Of a stretch of 64,000 nt of DNA, positions 34,548 to 42,685 are shown one piece after another. Each line of letters starts with the position of its first letter. Positions within the stretch are counted from its first letter, which is position 1. The notes under the pieces were generated by a model that had not been told where the DNA came from, searched no databases, and was given only the letters and a program-made list of their open reading frames with translations. Source of the DNA: Streptomyces sp. NBC_01498 (GTDB taxonomy: Bacteria > Actinomycetota > Actinomycetes > Streptomycetales > Streptomycetaceae); contig NZ_CP109598.1 of NCBI RefSeq assembly GCF_036327775.1, positions 5,468,001 to 5,532,000 on the forward strand, given 5' to 3'. Made by a program: the position numbers and the translations under genes.

Positions 34548-35735
34548 TTACGGCAGCGCCAGCATCCGCTCCAGCGCGAGCTGGGCGAAGTCCGCCGTCC
34601 GCTTCTCGACCTCGATCCGGTTGATCTCCTTGCCGTCGGCGAGCGATTCGAGCGCCCACACCAGATGCGGCAGGTCGATGCGGTTCATCGTGGAGCAGAA
34701 GCAGACCGTCCGGTCGAGGAAGACGATCTTCTTGTCCTCGGCGGCGAATCGATTCGCCAGCCGCCGTACCAGATTCAGCTCGGTGCCGATCGCCCACGTC
34801 GAACCGGCCGGCGCCTCCTCCAGCATCGTGATGATGTGCTCCGTCGAGCCCACGTGGTCGGCGGCGGCGACCACCTCGTGCCGGCACTCCGGGTGAACCA
34901 GCACGTTCACGCCGGGAATCCGCGCGCGCACCTCGTTCACCGAGTCCAGCGAGAAGCGGCCGTGCACCGAGCAGTGCCCGCGCCACAGGATCATCTTCGC
35001 GTTCCGCAGCTCCTCGGCGGTCAGCCCGCCGTTCGGCTTGTGCGGGTTGTAGAGGACACAGTCCTCCAGGGACAGCCCGAGGTCCCGAACGGCCGTGTTG
35101 CGGCCCAGATGCTGGTCCGGCAGGAAGAGGACCTGTTCACCCCGCTCGAACGCCCAGGTGAGGGCGCGCTCGGCGTTGGACGAGGTGCATATGGTGCCGC
35201 CGTGCTCCCCGGTGAACGCCTTGATGTCGGCGGAGGAGTTCATGTACGAGACGGGGACGACCCGGTCGGCGATGCCCGCCTCGGTCAGTACGTCCCAGCA
35301 CTCGGCGACCTGCTCGGCCGTCGCCATGTCCGCCATGGAACAGCCCGCCGCCAGGTCGGGCAGGACGACCTTCTGGTCGTCGGACGTGAGGATGTCCGCC
35401 GACTCGGCCATGAAGTGGACACCGCAGAAGACGATGTACTCGGCGCCGGGGCGGGCGGCGGCCTCCCTGGCGAGCTTGAACGAGTCACCGGTCACGTCGG
35501 CGAACTGGATGACCTCGTCGCGCTGATAGTGGTGGCCGAGGATGAAGACCTTCTCCCCGAGCTTCGCCTTCGCCGCGCGCGCACGTTCGACCAGATCCGG
35601 GTCGGACGGGGACGGCAGGTCTCCGGGGCACTCCACGCCGCGCTCGCTCCGGGTGTCGGCCTCCCGGCCGAGCAGGAGCAGTGCGAGGGGCGACGGCTGG
35701 ACGTCGAGTTCCGGACGGGCTTGGGCCGTGGTCAC
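34548..35735 (-). CDS. nadA: Quinolinate synthase
   Basis: A 395-residue [4Fe-4S] enzyme that condenses iminoaspartate with dihydroxyacetone phosphate in de novo NAD synthesis. Visible are VFILGHHYQRDEVIQFAD, IVFCGVHFMAESADIL (first cluster Cys), LYNPHKPNGG, MILWRGHCSVHGRF (second Cys), VLVHPECRHEV and DRTVCFCSTMNR (third Cys). I place the start at GTG 35735 (VTTAQARPELDV), where AAAGGG lies 8 bases upstream; an in-frame GTG at 35744 has too short a spacing. No nadB or nadC is visible nearby. The gene is divergent from erpA, the Fe-S carrier, a sensible neighbour for an Fe-S enzyme. Confidence 0.95.
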   Translation of the reverse strand: MTTAQARPELDVQPSPLALLLLGREADTRSERGVECPGDLPSPSDPDLVERARAAKAKLGEKVFILGHHYQRDEVIQFADVTGDSFKLAREAAARPGAEYIVFCGVHFMAESADILTSDDQKVVLPDLAAGCSMADMATAEQVAECWDVLTEAGIADRVVPVSYMNSSADIKAFTGEHGGTICTSSNAERALTWAFERGEQVLFLPDQHLGRNTAVRDLGLSLEDCVLYNPHKPNGGLTAEELRNAKMILWRGHCSVHGRFSLDSVNEVRARIPGVNVLVHPECRHEVVAAADHVGSTEHIITMLEEAPAGSTWAIGTELNLVRRLANRFAAEDKKIVFLDRTVCFCSTMNRIDLPHLVWALESLADGKEINRIEVEKRTADFAQLALERMLALP

Positions 35736-35780
35736 GTCACGCACCCTTTCTTCTCTGCGGAGGAGCCTTTTCGTCTAATT

Positions 35781-35832
35781 GACGCTATCTATCATAACCG
35801 CTTCATGTCACTTTGACGATGCCGATAGCGTC
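35781..35832. promoter_or_regulatory. AT-rich nadA promoter with 9-bp inverted repeat
   Basis: GACGCTATC (35781-35789) and GATAGCGTC (35824-35832) form a perfect 9-bp inverted repeat with a 34-base spacer. Within it the minus strand contains TATGAT, a good -10 hexamer for nadA. The two arms are about three helical turns plus apart, which fits looping or paired operator half-sites for an NAD- or Fe-S-responsive regulator. No regulator can be named. Confidence 0.5.
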
Positions 35833-35928
35833 GATGTGACGCATTCCCGGCAACGTGACCCGTGCCCCTCATGAGGCGGGTGTGCGAGCATGAGAGAGAG
35901 CGTCGGAACGCGGGGGACGCCCGACCGG

Positions 35929-35999
35929 CGCCGGAAGACGACAGTCCGTCGACGGAATGTCGCCGGAAGACGAGAGAATGTCGTCGGAAGACGACAGAA
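35929..35999. repeat. Triplicated CGGAAGACGA direct repeat upstream of erpA
   Basis: The core CGGAAGACGA recurs at about 35932, 35963 and 35986, each followed by C/G-AG and two of them preceded by AATGTCG. The repeat occupies the 390-base gap between nadA and erpA. It could be a regulator-binding array for erpA or simple repeat slippage. The rest of this gap holds no supported gene. Confidence 0.55.
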
Positions 36000-36125
36000 G
36001 AACGGCAGACGAGGCGAGCGTGCGGGGCCCGGAATGAATCCGCGGCCGTGACGGTTGTCGCTGTCGGCAAAGAGTCCGCACTCCCCCTGCCTCGGCGGGG
36101 AGGCCCCACCCCGGGAGAGAAGCAG

Positions 36126-36482
36126 ATGTCCGTATCGGACGAGACCACCACCGTGAGCGACGGCATCCTCCTGTCCGAAGCCGCCTCGGCCAAGGTCAAG
36201 GCCCTGCTCGACCAGGAAGGCAGGGAAGACCTGGCGCTGCGCGTCGCGGTCCAGCCCGGCGGCTGTTCCGGTCTCCGCTACCAGCTGTTCTTCGACGAGC
36301 GCTCGCTGGACGGCGACGTCGTGAAGGACTTCGGCGGCGTCAAGGTCGTCACCGACCGGATGAGCGCCCCGTATCTCGGCGGCGCCTCCATCGACTTCGT
36401 CGACACGATCGAGAAGCAGGGCTTCACGATCGACAACCCCAACGCCTCCGGTTCCTGCGCCTGCGGCGACTCGTTCAACTGA
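36126..36482 (+). CDS. erpA: Iron-sulfur cluster insertion protein (HesB/ErpA type)
   Basis: A 118-residue A-type carrier that delivers Fe-S clusters to apo-enzymes. ATG 36126 (MSVSDETTTVSDGIL) follows GGGAGAGAAGCAG. The three cluster-binding cysteines are all present: Cys47 in QPGGCSGLRYQ, and Cys111 and Cys113 in SGSCACGDSF. Length is typical. Upstream in-frame codons exist but lie in the repeat-rich non-coding gap. It is a strong neighbour for nadA, whose product needs a [4Fe-4S] cluster. A terminator follows at 36503. Confidence 0.95.
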   Translation: MSVSDETTTVSDGILLSEAASAKVKALLDQEGREDLALRVAVQPGGCSGLRYQLFFDERSLDGDVVKDFGGVKVVTDRMSAPYLGGASIDFVDTIEKQGFTIDNPNASGSCACGDSFN

Positions 36483-36502
36483 CCGCACCCGTCAGGAACG
36501 GT

Positions 36503-36544
36503 GAAAGGGCGGCGGCCCCCCGACCGGGGGCCCGCCGCCCTTTC
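36503..36544 (+). terminator. erpA terminator
   Basis: GAAAGGGCGGCGG (36503-36515) pairs with CCGCCGCCCTTTC (36532-36544), and the inner CCCCC/GGGGG bases extend the stem to about 18 bp. It lies 20 bases after the erpA stop and ends in TTTCC. Confidence 0.8.
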
Positions 36545-36935
36545 CGTGCTCGCGCCGCGTCCGTGGGCGCGCCGCCTGCGTGTCCGCGCTGCGTCTGTAC
36601 GCGCGCCGCGTCGGTGCTCGCGCCGCCTCCTTACCCGGGCCGCATCCGTACGTGCGCCGCGTCTGTGCTCGCCGGGGTGGTCAGCCGCGCCGTGTCTGTA
36701 CGCGCGCCGCGTCCGTAGGCGCGCAGCCTGTGTGCCCGCGCCGCGCCCGTACGCGCCGGGGTGTCAGCCGCGTCGCGCTGTGCTCGCGCCGCGTCTGTGG
36801 GCGCGCCGTCTCTGTACCCGCGCCGCGTCCGAACTCGCCCCTCCGTACCCCCACCCCGTCCGAACCCACCCCGTCCGAACCCGCTCCGGCTCGAACCCGC
36901 TCCGGCTCGAACCCGCTCCGGCTCGTACCCGCCAG
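36545..36935. repeat. Degenerate 15- to 16-bp minisatellite between erpA and the membrane-protein gene
   Basis: About 390 bases consist of imperfect tandem copies. The left part (36550-36830) repeats units like GCGCCGCGTCTGTGC at a 15-base period. The right part (about 36870-36930) repeats GAACCCGCTCCGGCTC three times at a 16-base period. Both flanking genes end into it (convergent), so it is non-coding downstream DNA. Several frames stay open because the period is a multiple of three; this is an artefact. Confidence 0.8.
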
Positions 36936-36939
36936 GGTG

Positions 36940-38445
36940 TCAGCCGCGCCGTGCCACCGGGTCGCCCGTGGCCTTGTCCAGGACCTTCCGGTCGCCGAGC
37001 GGGAGCTTCAGCGTCACCTTCTCGGTGAAGCTCTTGGCCATCGCCACGCACAGCGTCCCGCTCGGCGCGGAGTCCACCACCTCCACCGTCACGGCCGACC
37101 CGGTCTCCTCCGCCCGCAGCGTGTACTCGCCGCACACACCGCCCGTGAAGCGCACGCTCAACGTGCGGCCGTCGGCGCTGTACGCCTCGACAGGCGCGCC
37201 CTCGCCCGCCTCCGGGCCCGGCTTTCCGGGAGCCGGCGCGCCCTCGCCCGGCGACAGATGGTCGGGGGCCACCGCCGTACGGACCACGCTCGACGCCGGT
37301 CCGTCGCCGGCGCCCGGCACCTCGAACCACCACGACGGTACGAGCCCCGTCACCCCGTCCAACTGCCGCGCGGCGAGCCCGAAGACCGCCTTGCCGACCG
37401 CCACCGTCTCCGGCTGCGCCGGCTTCCCGCCCGGCTCGCACGGCGCCGCGGGCCCGTCCGGCTTCGCGGGCTCCCGCCCGTCCTCGTGCGGCACCGCCGT
37501 CGCGCAGCCCCCGATCCCGCCGGGCCCGGGAACCGCCGACGCCTCGTTGAGCAGCTTCAGCGCCTCGGCCGCGCCCACCACCGGGTACTCCGGGCCCTTC
37601 GCGGGCTCCTTCAGCTTCCCGCTCGCGGCGACCACCTGGCCGTCCGCGCCGATCTGGATACCGGTCGACCAGCCGTACGTGGGCAGCCCGCCGATCACCG
37701 GCGCCGCGTTCACCACGCGTACGGCGCCCATCAACTGGCCCGCGTCCAGGGCCGCGTCCCGCTGGCCCAGCGCCTTCAGCACGGGCGCGGCGGCCTTCTT
37801 CGCGGCCTCCTCGCTCACCGGGCCGGCCCCGCTCTCCGGCACCACCGGGTTGACGTCGCCGCCGATGCTCCCGCCGCCGCCCGGACACTCCTTGCCTTTC
37901 AGGCAGTTGTCCCCGCCCGGTGCCGAACCGTAGCGCCCGAACGTCCAGTTGCCGGGCGCCTGCCGGTCGACACTGAGCAGCGGACCCGAACCGTCGTTCC
38001 GCGAACCGACCTTCCACGCCGCGCCGGACAACTCCGGTGCGCCCGGCACCCCCAGCGCCGCGGCGAGCCGCGCCACCTCTGCCGCGCCCACGGACCCCTC
38101 GGGCCGGTGGACGGCCGCCGTGTCCGGCCCTTCGGGGAGTTCCCCGGCCGCGCGGTACCGCACTCCGTTCGGGCTCGGCTCGCCCGGCGCGATGCCGAGA
38201 CCCGGCCCGCCGCCCGGCTCGTCGCCGAGCGCCAGGGGCGGCGGAGCCGGGTCCCCGCTCCGCGCGGCCTTCTTGAGCGTGACGTCGTCGCCGTCCGAGG
38301 AGGCCGTGGCGAAGTAGGCGCCACCGCCTCCGGCGAGCAGGACGGCCGCCGCCACGGACACGATCGCGAGCGGGGAGCGCCCCGGTCCGATGCGCCTCCG
38401 GGCGCGGTCGCCGTCACTGTCCTGAGTTCGTTCCGTACGGGTCAC
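36940..38445 (-). CDS. Large single-span membrane protein of unknown function
   Basis: A 501-residue protein starting at GTG 38445 (VTRTERTQDSDG), with AAGGAG six bases upstream. A basic N-terminus (RARRRIGPGRSP) precedes one membrane helix (PLAIVSVAAAVLLAGGGGAYFATA, about 20-43). The rest should be extracytoplasmic. It is Pro/Gly-rich, with a WKVGSRNDGSGPLLSVDR segment, a MGAVRVVNAAPVIGGLPTYGW segment and a C-terminal YSADGRTLSVRFTGGVCGEY domain. Four cysteines in the ectodomain could form disulfides. The layout suggests a cell-surface protein, but I recognise no characterised family. It converges on erpA across the minisatellite. Confidence 0.75.
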   Translation of the reverse strand: MTRTERTQDSDGDRARRRIGPGRSPLAIVSVAAAVLLAGGGGAYFATASSDGDDVTLKKAARSGDPAPPPLALGDEPGGGPGLGIAPGEPSPNGVRYRAAGELPEGPDTAAVHRPEGSVGAAEVARLAAALGVPGAPELSGAAWKVGSRNDGSGPLLSVDRQAPGNWTFGRYGSAPGGDNCLKGKECPGGGGSIGGDVNPVVPESGAGPVSEEAAKKAAAPVLKALGQRDAALDAGQLMGAVRVVNAAPVIGGLPTYGWSTGIQIGADGQVVAASGKLKEPAKGPEYPVVGAAEALKLLNEASAVPGPGGIGGCATAVPHEDGREPAKPDGPAAPCEPGGKPAQPETVAVGKAVFGLAARQLDGVTGLVPSWWFEVPGAGDGPASSVVRTAVAPDHLSPGEGAPAPGKPGPEAGEGAPVEAYSADGRTLSVRFTGGVCGEYTLRAEETGSAVTVEVVDSAPSGTLCVAMAKSFTEKVTLKLPLGDRKVLDKATGDPVARRG

Positions 38446-38545
38446 CGTCTGCTCCTTCGTCCTGATCGCCCCGCTGGGGGCCGGGACACCGGTCGGACGG
38501 GTGAGGGGAGGAAACGGTTCCCCGTGCCTGCCGTGCGCCCTGCCC

Positions 38546-38755
38546 TCAGTCGCCGTACTCGGACATGCCGTCGAGCAGCCGGGCGGAGGCCGCCGGGACC
38601 GTGACACCATGGATCAGCGACGGGGGGACGGGGACGGACTCGGCGGCGGGCCGCACCCAGTGCGGCGCGATCCGGGCGGAGTCACCGCGCAGTTCGGCCA
38701 GACTGGTGTCTGATTCACGGACGGCGCGCTCGCGGGGGACAGTGTGGTTCCTCAT
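38546..38755 (-). CDS. Small conserved hypothetical protein
   Basis: A 69-residue protein from ATG 38755 (MRNHTVPRERAVRESD). It continues TSLAELRGDSARIAPHWVRP and ends with LLDGMSEYGD. There are no cysteines, membrane segments or signal. It is too short for firm homology, but it uses good Streptomyces codons and sits in the same direction 100 bases upstream of the membrane protein gene, with which it could be co-transcribed. Function unknown. Confidence 0.55.
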   Translation of the reverse strand: MRNHTVPRERAVRESDTSLAELRGDSARIAPHWVRPAAESVPVPPSLIHGVTVPAASARLLDGMSEYGD

Positions 38756-38933
38756 ACACGCACCGTAAGCAGGGACCGGGCGGGAGAAAAGCCCTACTAT
38801 CGGGTAGTTCTGCCGTATGGGGGCTCCCGGTGCCGACCCGATAGCGTGGGGTGTCCAACCTCCCACCCGTCGCCCACCGCCCCGTCGCGGAGCGCTGGAG
38901 CGCACACCCCCAATTCCACAGGAGCAGTCAGCC

Positions 38934-39908
38934 GTGAGAATCGCAGTCACCGGCTCCATCGCCACTGACCACCTCATGACCTTCCCCGGTCGCTTCGCCG
39001 ACCAGTTGGTCGGGGACCAGCTGCACACGGTCTCGCTTTCCTTTCTCGTCGACAACCTCGACGTTCGCCGGGGCGGCGTCGGAGCCAACATCTGCTTCGG
39101 CATGGGCCAGCTCGGCACCGCGCCGGTCCTGGTCGGCGCCGTCGGCTCCGACTTCGACGAGTACCGCGCCTGGCTCGACCGGCACGGCGTCGACACCGCG
39201 TCCGTCCGGGTCTCCGAAGTGCTGCACACGGCGCGTTTCGTCTGCACGACCGACGCCGACCACAACCAGATCGGCTCCTTCTACGCCGGCGCCATGAGCG
39301 AGGCCCGGCAGATCGAGCTGAAGTCGGTCGCCGACCGCGTCGGCGCCCTCGACCTGGTCCTGATCGGTGCCGACGACCCGGAGGCGATGCTCCGCCACAC
39401 CGAGGAGTGCCGCGCCCGGTCCATCCCGTTCGCCGCGGACTTCTCGCAGCAGATCGCGCGGATGGACGGCGACGAGATCCGGCTGCTGCTCGACGGCGCG
39501 ACGTACCTGTTCTCCAACGAGTACGAGAAGGGGCTCATCGAGTCCAAGACCGGCTGGACCGACGCCGAGATCCTGGAACGGGTCGGCCACCGGGTCACCA
39601 CCCTCGGCGCGCGCGGCGTACGGATCGAACGCGTCGGCACCGACCCGATCGAGGTCGGCTGCGCGGAGGAGACGGCGAAGCTCGACCCGACCGGTGTCGG
39701 CGACGCCTTCCGGGCCGGCTTCCTGTCCGGACTCGCGTGGGGCGTGAGCCTGGAGCGTGCCGCGCAGGTCGGCTGCATGGTGGCGACCCTGGTCATCGAG
39801 ACGGTCGGCACCCAGGAGTACACCCTGCGCCGGAACAACTTCATGGACCGCTTCACCAAGGCGTACGGCGACGAGGCGGCGAACGAGGTCCGCGGCCACC
39901 TCGGTTGA
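38934..39908 (+). CDS. Adenosine kinase (PfkB/ribokinase family, mycobacterial AdoK type)
   Basis: A 324-residue kinase starting at GTG 38934 (VRIAVTGSIATDHLM) after AGGAG. It closely resembles mycobacterial adenosine kinase (AdoK, also called CbhK): FPGRFADQLV, LSFLVDNLDVRRGGVGANI (the conserved GG sugar-contact motif), and SFYAGAMSEAR. The PfkB signature LDPTGVGDAFRAGFLSG carries the catalytic base Asp257 and the anion hole. The enzyme phosphorylates adenosine to AMP in purine salvage. The ribokinase fold could also serve other nucleosides, but overall similarity favours adenosine. It is monocistronic, divergent from the small protein gene. Confidence 0.88.
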   Translation: MRIAVTGSIATDHLMTFPGRFADQLVGDQLHTVSLSFLVDNLDVRRGGVGANICFGMGQLGTAPVLVGAVGSDFDEYRAWLDRHGVDTASVRVSEVLHTARFVCTTDADHNQIGSFYAGAMSEARQIELKSVADRVGALDLVLIGADDPEAMLRHTEECRARSIPFAADFSQQIARMDGDEIRLLLDGATYLFSNEYEKGLIESKTGWTDAEILERVGHRVTTLGARGVRIERVGTDPIEVGCAEETAKLDPTGVGDAFRAGFLSGLAWGVSLERAAQVGCMVATLVIETVGTQEYTLRRNNFMDRFTKAYGDEAANEVRGHLG

Positions 39909-39945
39909 CCGCCGTCCGGCCGAGGCACGTGTACGGCCGGTGAGG

Positions 39946-41382
39946 TCAGGCGCGGCGCCGCACCGCGAACGCGGTGCCGCGCCGCCCGCCGTACTCGTGC
40001 CCCGTCATCCGGCACCACGCCGGGATGTCCAGCCGGGCGGCCTCGTCGTCGGACAGCACGGTCACCGTGCCGCCGACCGGTACGTTCCCGATCACCTTCG
40101 CCAGCTCGATCACCGGGACCGGGCAGAGCGCGCCGAGGGCGTCCACGACGAGCGCGCCGGCCGGGTCCCCCTGTCCCGCCCCGGCGGCCTCTCCGGCACC
40201 GTCCCCGGGTCCTTCGCGGTCCGCGCCCCGCTCGCCCTCGCCGCCGGGCGTGAGCCCCGCGGGCGCGCCCAGCCGGTCCCGTACGGCCGCCACCACCCCC
40301 GGCAGCACCTCCAGGAACCGGTCCACCTCCGCGCCGGACGTCCCGGCCGGCAGTGACACCCGGACGTTGCCCTCCGAGAGCACGCCCATCGCCTTGAGCA
40401 CATGGCTCGGCGTCAGCGTGCCGCTCGTGCACGAGGAGCCCGACGACACGGAGAACTCCGCCCGGTCCAGCTCGTGCAGCAGGGTCTCCCCGTCGACGTA
40501 GAGACAGGAGAAGGTGACGAGGTGCGGCAGCCTGCGTGCCGGATCGCCCACCACCTCCACGTCGGGCACCAGCTCCGCCACCCGCGCCCTGATCCGGTCC
40601 ACCAGCAGCCGCAGCCGGGCCGCCTCGCCGTCCGCCTCGGCCCGTACCGCCCGCAGCGACGCGGCGGCGGCCACGACCGCCGGCAGATTCCCGAAACCGG
40701 GCACCCGCCCCGACTCCCGCTCGTCCACGGGCCCCTGGGGGGCGAACCGCACCCCCTTGCGCACGGCGAGCAGCCCCACCCCGGCGGGCCCGCCCCATTT
40801 GTGCGCGCTCGCCGTCAGCAGCGACCACGCCCCGTCCACCGGCCCCCAGCCCAGCGACTGCGCCGCGTCCACCAGCAGCGGCACCCCGGCAGCCCGGCAC
40901 GCCTCGGCGACGGCCTCGACGGGCTGCACGGTGCCGACCTCGTGGTTGGCCGACTGGAGGCAGGCGAGCGCGGTGTCGCCGCGCAGGGCCGCCGCGTACG
41001 CGTCCGGGGAGACCGCCCCCGTACGGTCCACCGGCACCTCCGTCACGGCCGCCCCGTCCCGGCGGTGCGCGGCGTGCAGCACCGACGAGTGCTCGACCGC
41101 CGAGACCACCAGATGGTCACCGACACGCCGGCGGCCCGCGAGTGATCCCGCGATCCCCGTGTGCACCGCGTACGTCCCCGAAGGGGTGAAGAACAGCTCG
41201 TCGGGACGGCAGCCCACCGCCTCCGCCGCCGTCTCCCGGGCGGCGTCCAGCAGCAGCGCGGCCCGCCGGCCCTCCCGGTACAGCCGGGCCGGGTCGGCCC
41301 AGCCCTCGTCCAGGGCGGCTCGCAGCGCCTCACGGGCGACGGGATGCAGGGGCGCGGAGGACGCGGAGTCGAAGTAGGCCAC
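39946..41382 (-). CDS. Cysteine desulfurase-TusA fusion protein
   Basis: A 478-residue fusion starting at GTG 41382. Residues 1 to about 375 are a NifS/IscS-type PLP enzyme, with EHSSVLHAA, NHEVGTVQP, VDAAQS, the PLP lysine Lys195 in ASAHKWGGPAG and the persulfide cysteine Cys318 in SSGSSCTSG. After a Gly/Glu-rich linker (380-407), residues 410-478 are a TusA/SirA sulfur-carrier domain, VVDALGALCPVPVIELAK, with Cys420 in the CPxP motif. The fusion would pass sulfur directly from Cys318 to Cys420, feeding tRNA thiolation, cofactor or other sulfur transfer. It is monocistronic, divergent from ctaC. Confidence 0.92.
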   Translation of the reverse strand: MAYFDSASSAPLHPVAREALRAALDEGWADPARLYREGRRAALLLDAARETAAEAVGCRPDELFFTPSGTYAVHTGIAGSLAGRRRVGDHLVVSAVEHSSVLHAAHRRDGAAVTEVPVDRTGAVSPDAYAAALRGDTALACLQSANHEVGTVQPVEAVAEACRAAGVPLLVDAAQSLGWGPVDGAWSLLTASAHKWGGPAGVGLLAVRKGVRFAPQGPVDERESGRVPGFGNLPAVVAAAASLRAVRAEADGEAARLRLLVDRIRARVAELVPDVEVVGDPARRLPHLVTFSCLYVDGETLLHELDRAEFSVSSGSSCTSGTLTPSHVLKAMGVLSEGNVRVSLPAGTSGAEVDRFLEVLPGVVAAVRDRLGAPAGLTPGGEGERGADREGPGDGAGEAAGAGQGDPAGALVVDALGALCPVPVIELAKVIGNVPVGGTVTVLSDDEAARLDIPAWCRMTGHEYGGRRGTAFAVRRRA

Positions 41383-41722
41383 GCCGCCACGCTAATCCTT
41401 GCCCCCGGCGCGGGCCCCGCCGCGGGTCGCCGCGACCGGTCGCGCCACGGCTCCGCCCCGCCTCCCGCCCCGCTCCACCCCGCCCCCGGTCCGCCGGGGC
41501 GGAAACCGTGTCTGGAGGGGCGTCAGAAAGACCCCGGAGCTGGGCATTCCACCCCTTCGAGATGCCGGACGGCGCGTTGGGCACCCTCCATGCGCGACCC
41601 CGAATTGCGTCCAGTAGGGTTTGGTCCGCATAAACATCCAAACCCCTGCCCGCGTCAGGGCCGGCGACCGACCGAGACGGCCGCAGCCGGCCGCGCGGGC
41701 GAGACTCTCGGGAAGGCGCTAC

Positions 41723-42685
41723 GTGAGTCCCAACGGCTCCGACCGCTCGTCGCGGCGCCCGATGCGGCGGAAGCTGCCGCAGGTGCTGACTGCGGGCCTG
41801 ATCCTCGCGACCGCCACCGGTTGCACCTACAAGGATTTCCCCCGCCTTGGAATGCCCACACCGGTGACCGAGGAGGCCCCCAGAATCCTCTCCCTCTGGC
41901 AGGGCTCGTGGGCGGCAGCGCTCATCACGGGCATCCTGGTGTGGGGCCTGATCCTGTGGAGCGTCGTCTTCCACCGGCGTGGCCGCACCAAGGTGGAGGT
42001 ACCTCCACAGACCCGCTACAACATGCCCATCGAGGCTCTGTACACGGTCGTTCCGCTCATCATCGTCTCGGTGCTCTTCTACTTCACCGCGCGTGACGAG
42101 TCGAAGCTCCTCTCCCTGGCGGACAAGCCCACCCACACCGTGAACGTGGTCGGCTACCAGTGGAGCTGGGGCTTCAACTACGTCGAGGACGTGGACGGCG
42201 AAGCCTCCACCGGCACCGAGGTGCCCAAGGAACTCGCCGACATCCCCCAGAAGCTCCAGGACGACTTCCCGGCCGGTGCCGAAGGCGTCTACGACGCCGG
42301 AATCCCCGGTACGCGGAACCCCCAGAACGGCAACCCCGGCCCGACGCTGTGGCTGCCGAAGGGGGAGAAGGTCCGGTTCGTCCTCACGTCCCGTGACGTC
42401 ATCCACTCCTTCTGGGTCGTGCCGTTCCTGATGAAGCAGGACGTCATCCCCGGCCACACCAACGCCTTCGAGGTCACTCCCAACCGGGAGGGCACCTTCA
42501 TGGGCAAGTGCGCCGAACTGTGCGGTGTGGACCACTCCCGGATGCTCTTCAACGTCAAGGTGGTCTCCCCGGAGCGCTACCAGCAGCACTTGAAGGAGCT
42601 GGCCGAGAAGGGGCAGACCGGCTACATCCCGTCGGGCATCGAGCTGACGGACCCGGCCAGGAATGCGGAGAAGAAACAACTGTGA
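41723..42685 (+). CDS. ctaC: Cytochrome c oxidase subunit II (aa3 type, lipoprotein)
   Basis: A 320-residue subunit that carries the CuA electron entry site of the aa3 oxidase. I choose GTG 41723 ([17 protein letters not shown]), with GGGAAGG just upstream; in-frame codons further upstream lie in non-coding DNA. A lipoprotein signal ends at ATATGC with Cys34. Two membrane helices follow ([17 protein letters not shown] and [15 protein letters not shown]), then the cupredoxin domain with [11 protein letters not shown] and the CuA loop [13 protein letters not shown] (both Cys, His and Met ligands present). The stop overlaps the ctaD GTG. Confidence 0.96.
   Translation: MSPNGSDRSSRRPMRRKLPQVLTAGLILATATGCTYKDFPRLGMPTPVTEEAPRILSLWQGSWAAALITGILVWGLILWSVVFHRRGRTKVEVPPQTRYNMPIEALYTVVPLIIVSVLFYFTARDESKLLSLADKPTHTVNVVGYQWSWGFNYVEDVDGEASTGTEVPKELADIPQKLQDDFPAGAEGVYDAGIPGTRNPQNGNPGPTLWLPKGEKVRFVLTSRDVIHSFWVVPFLMKQDVIPGHTNAFEVTPNREGTFMGKCAELCGVDHSRMLFNVKVVSPERYQQHLKELAEKGQTGYIPSGIELTDPARNAEKKQL

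Noticed and set aside
36545..36935. CRISPR array interpretation of the repeats
   Set aside because: Units are degenerate, contiguous and only 15-16 bases long, with no unique spacers.
36501..37028. Repetitive open frames in the minisatellite
   Set aside because: They stay open only because the repeat period is 15 bases; the translation is a monotonous Arg/Ala repeat with no start signal.
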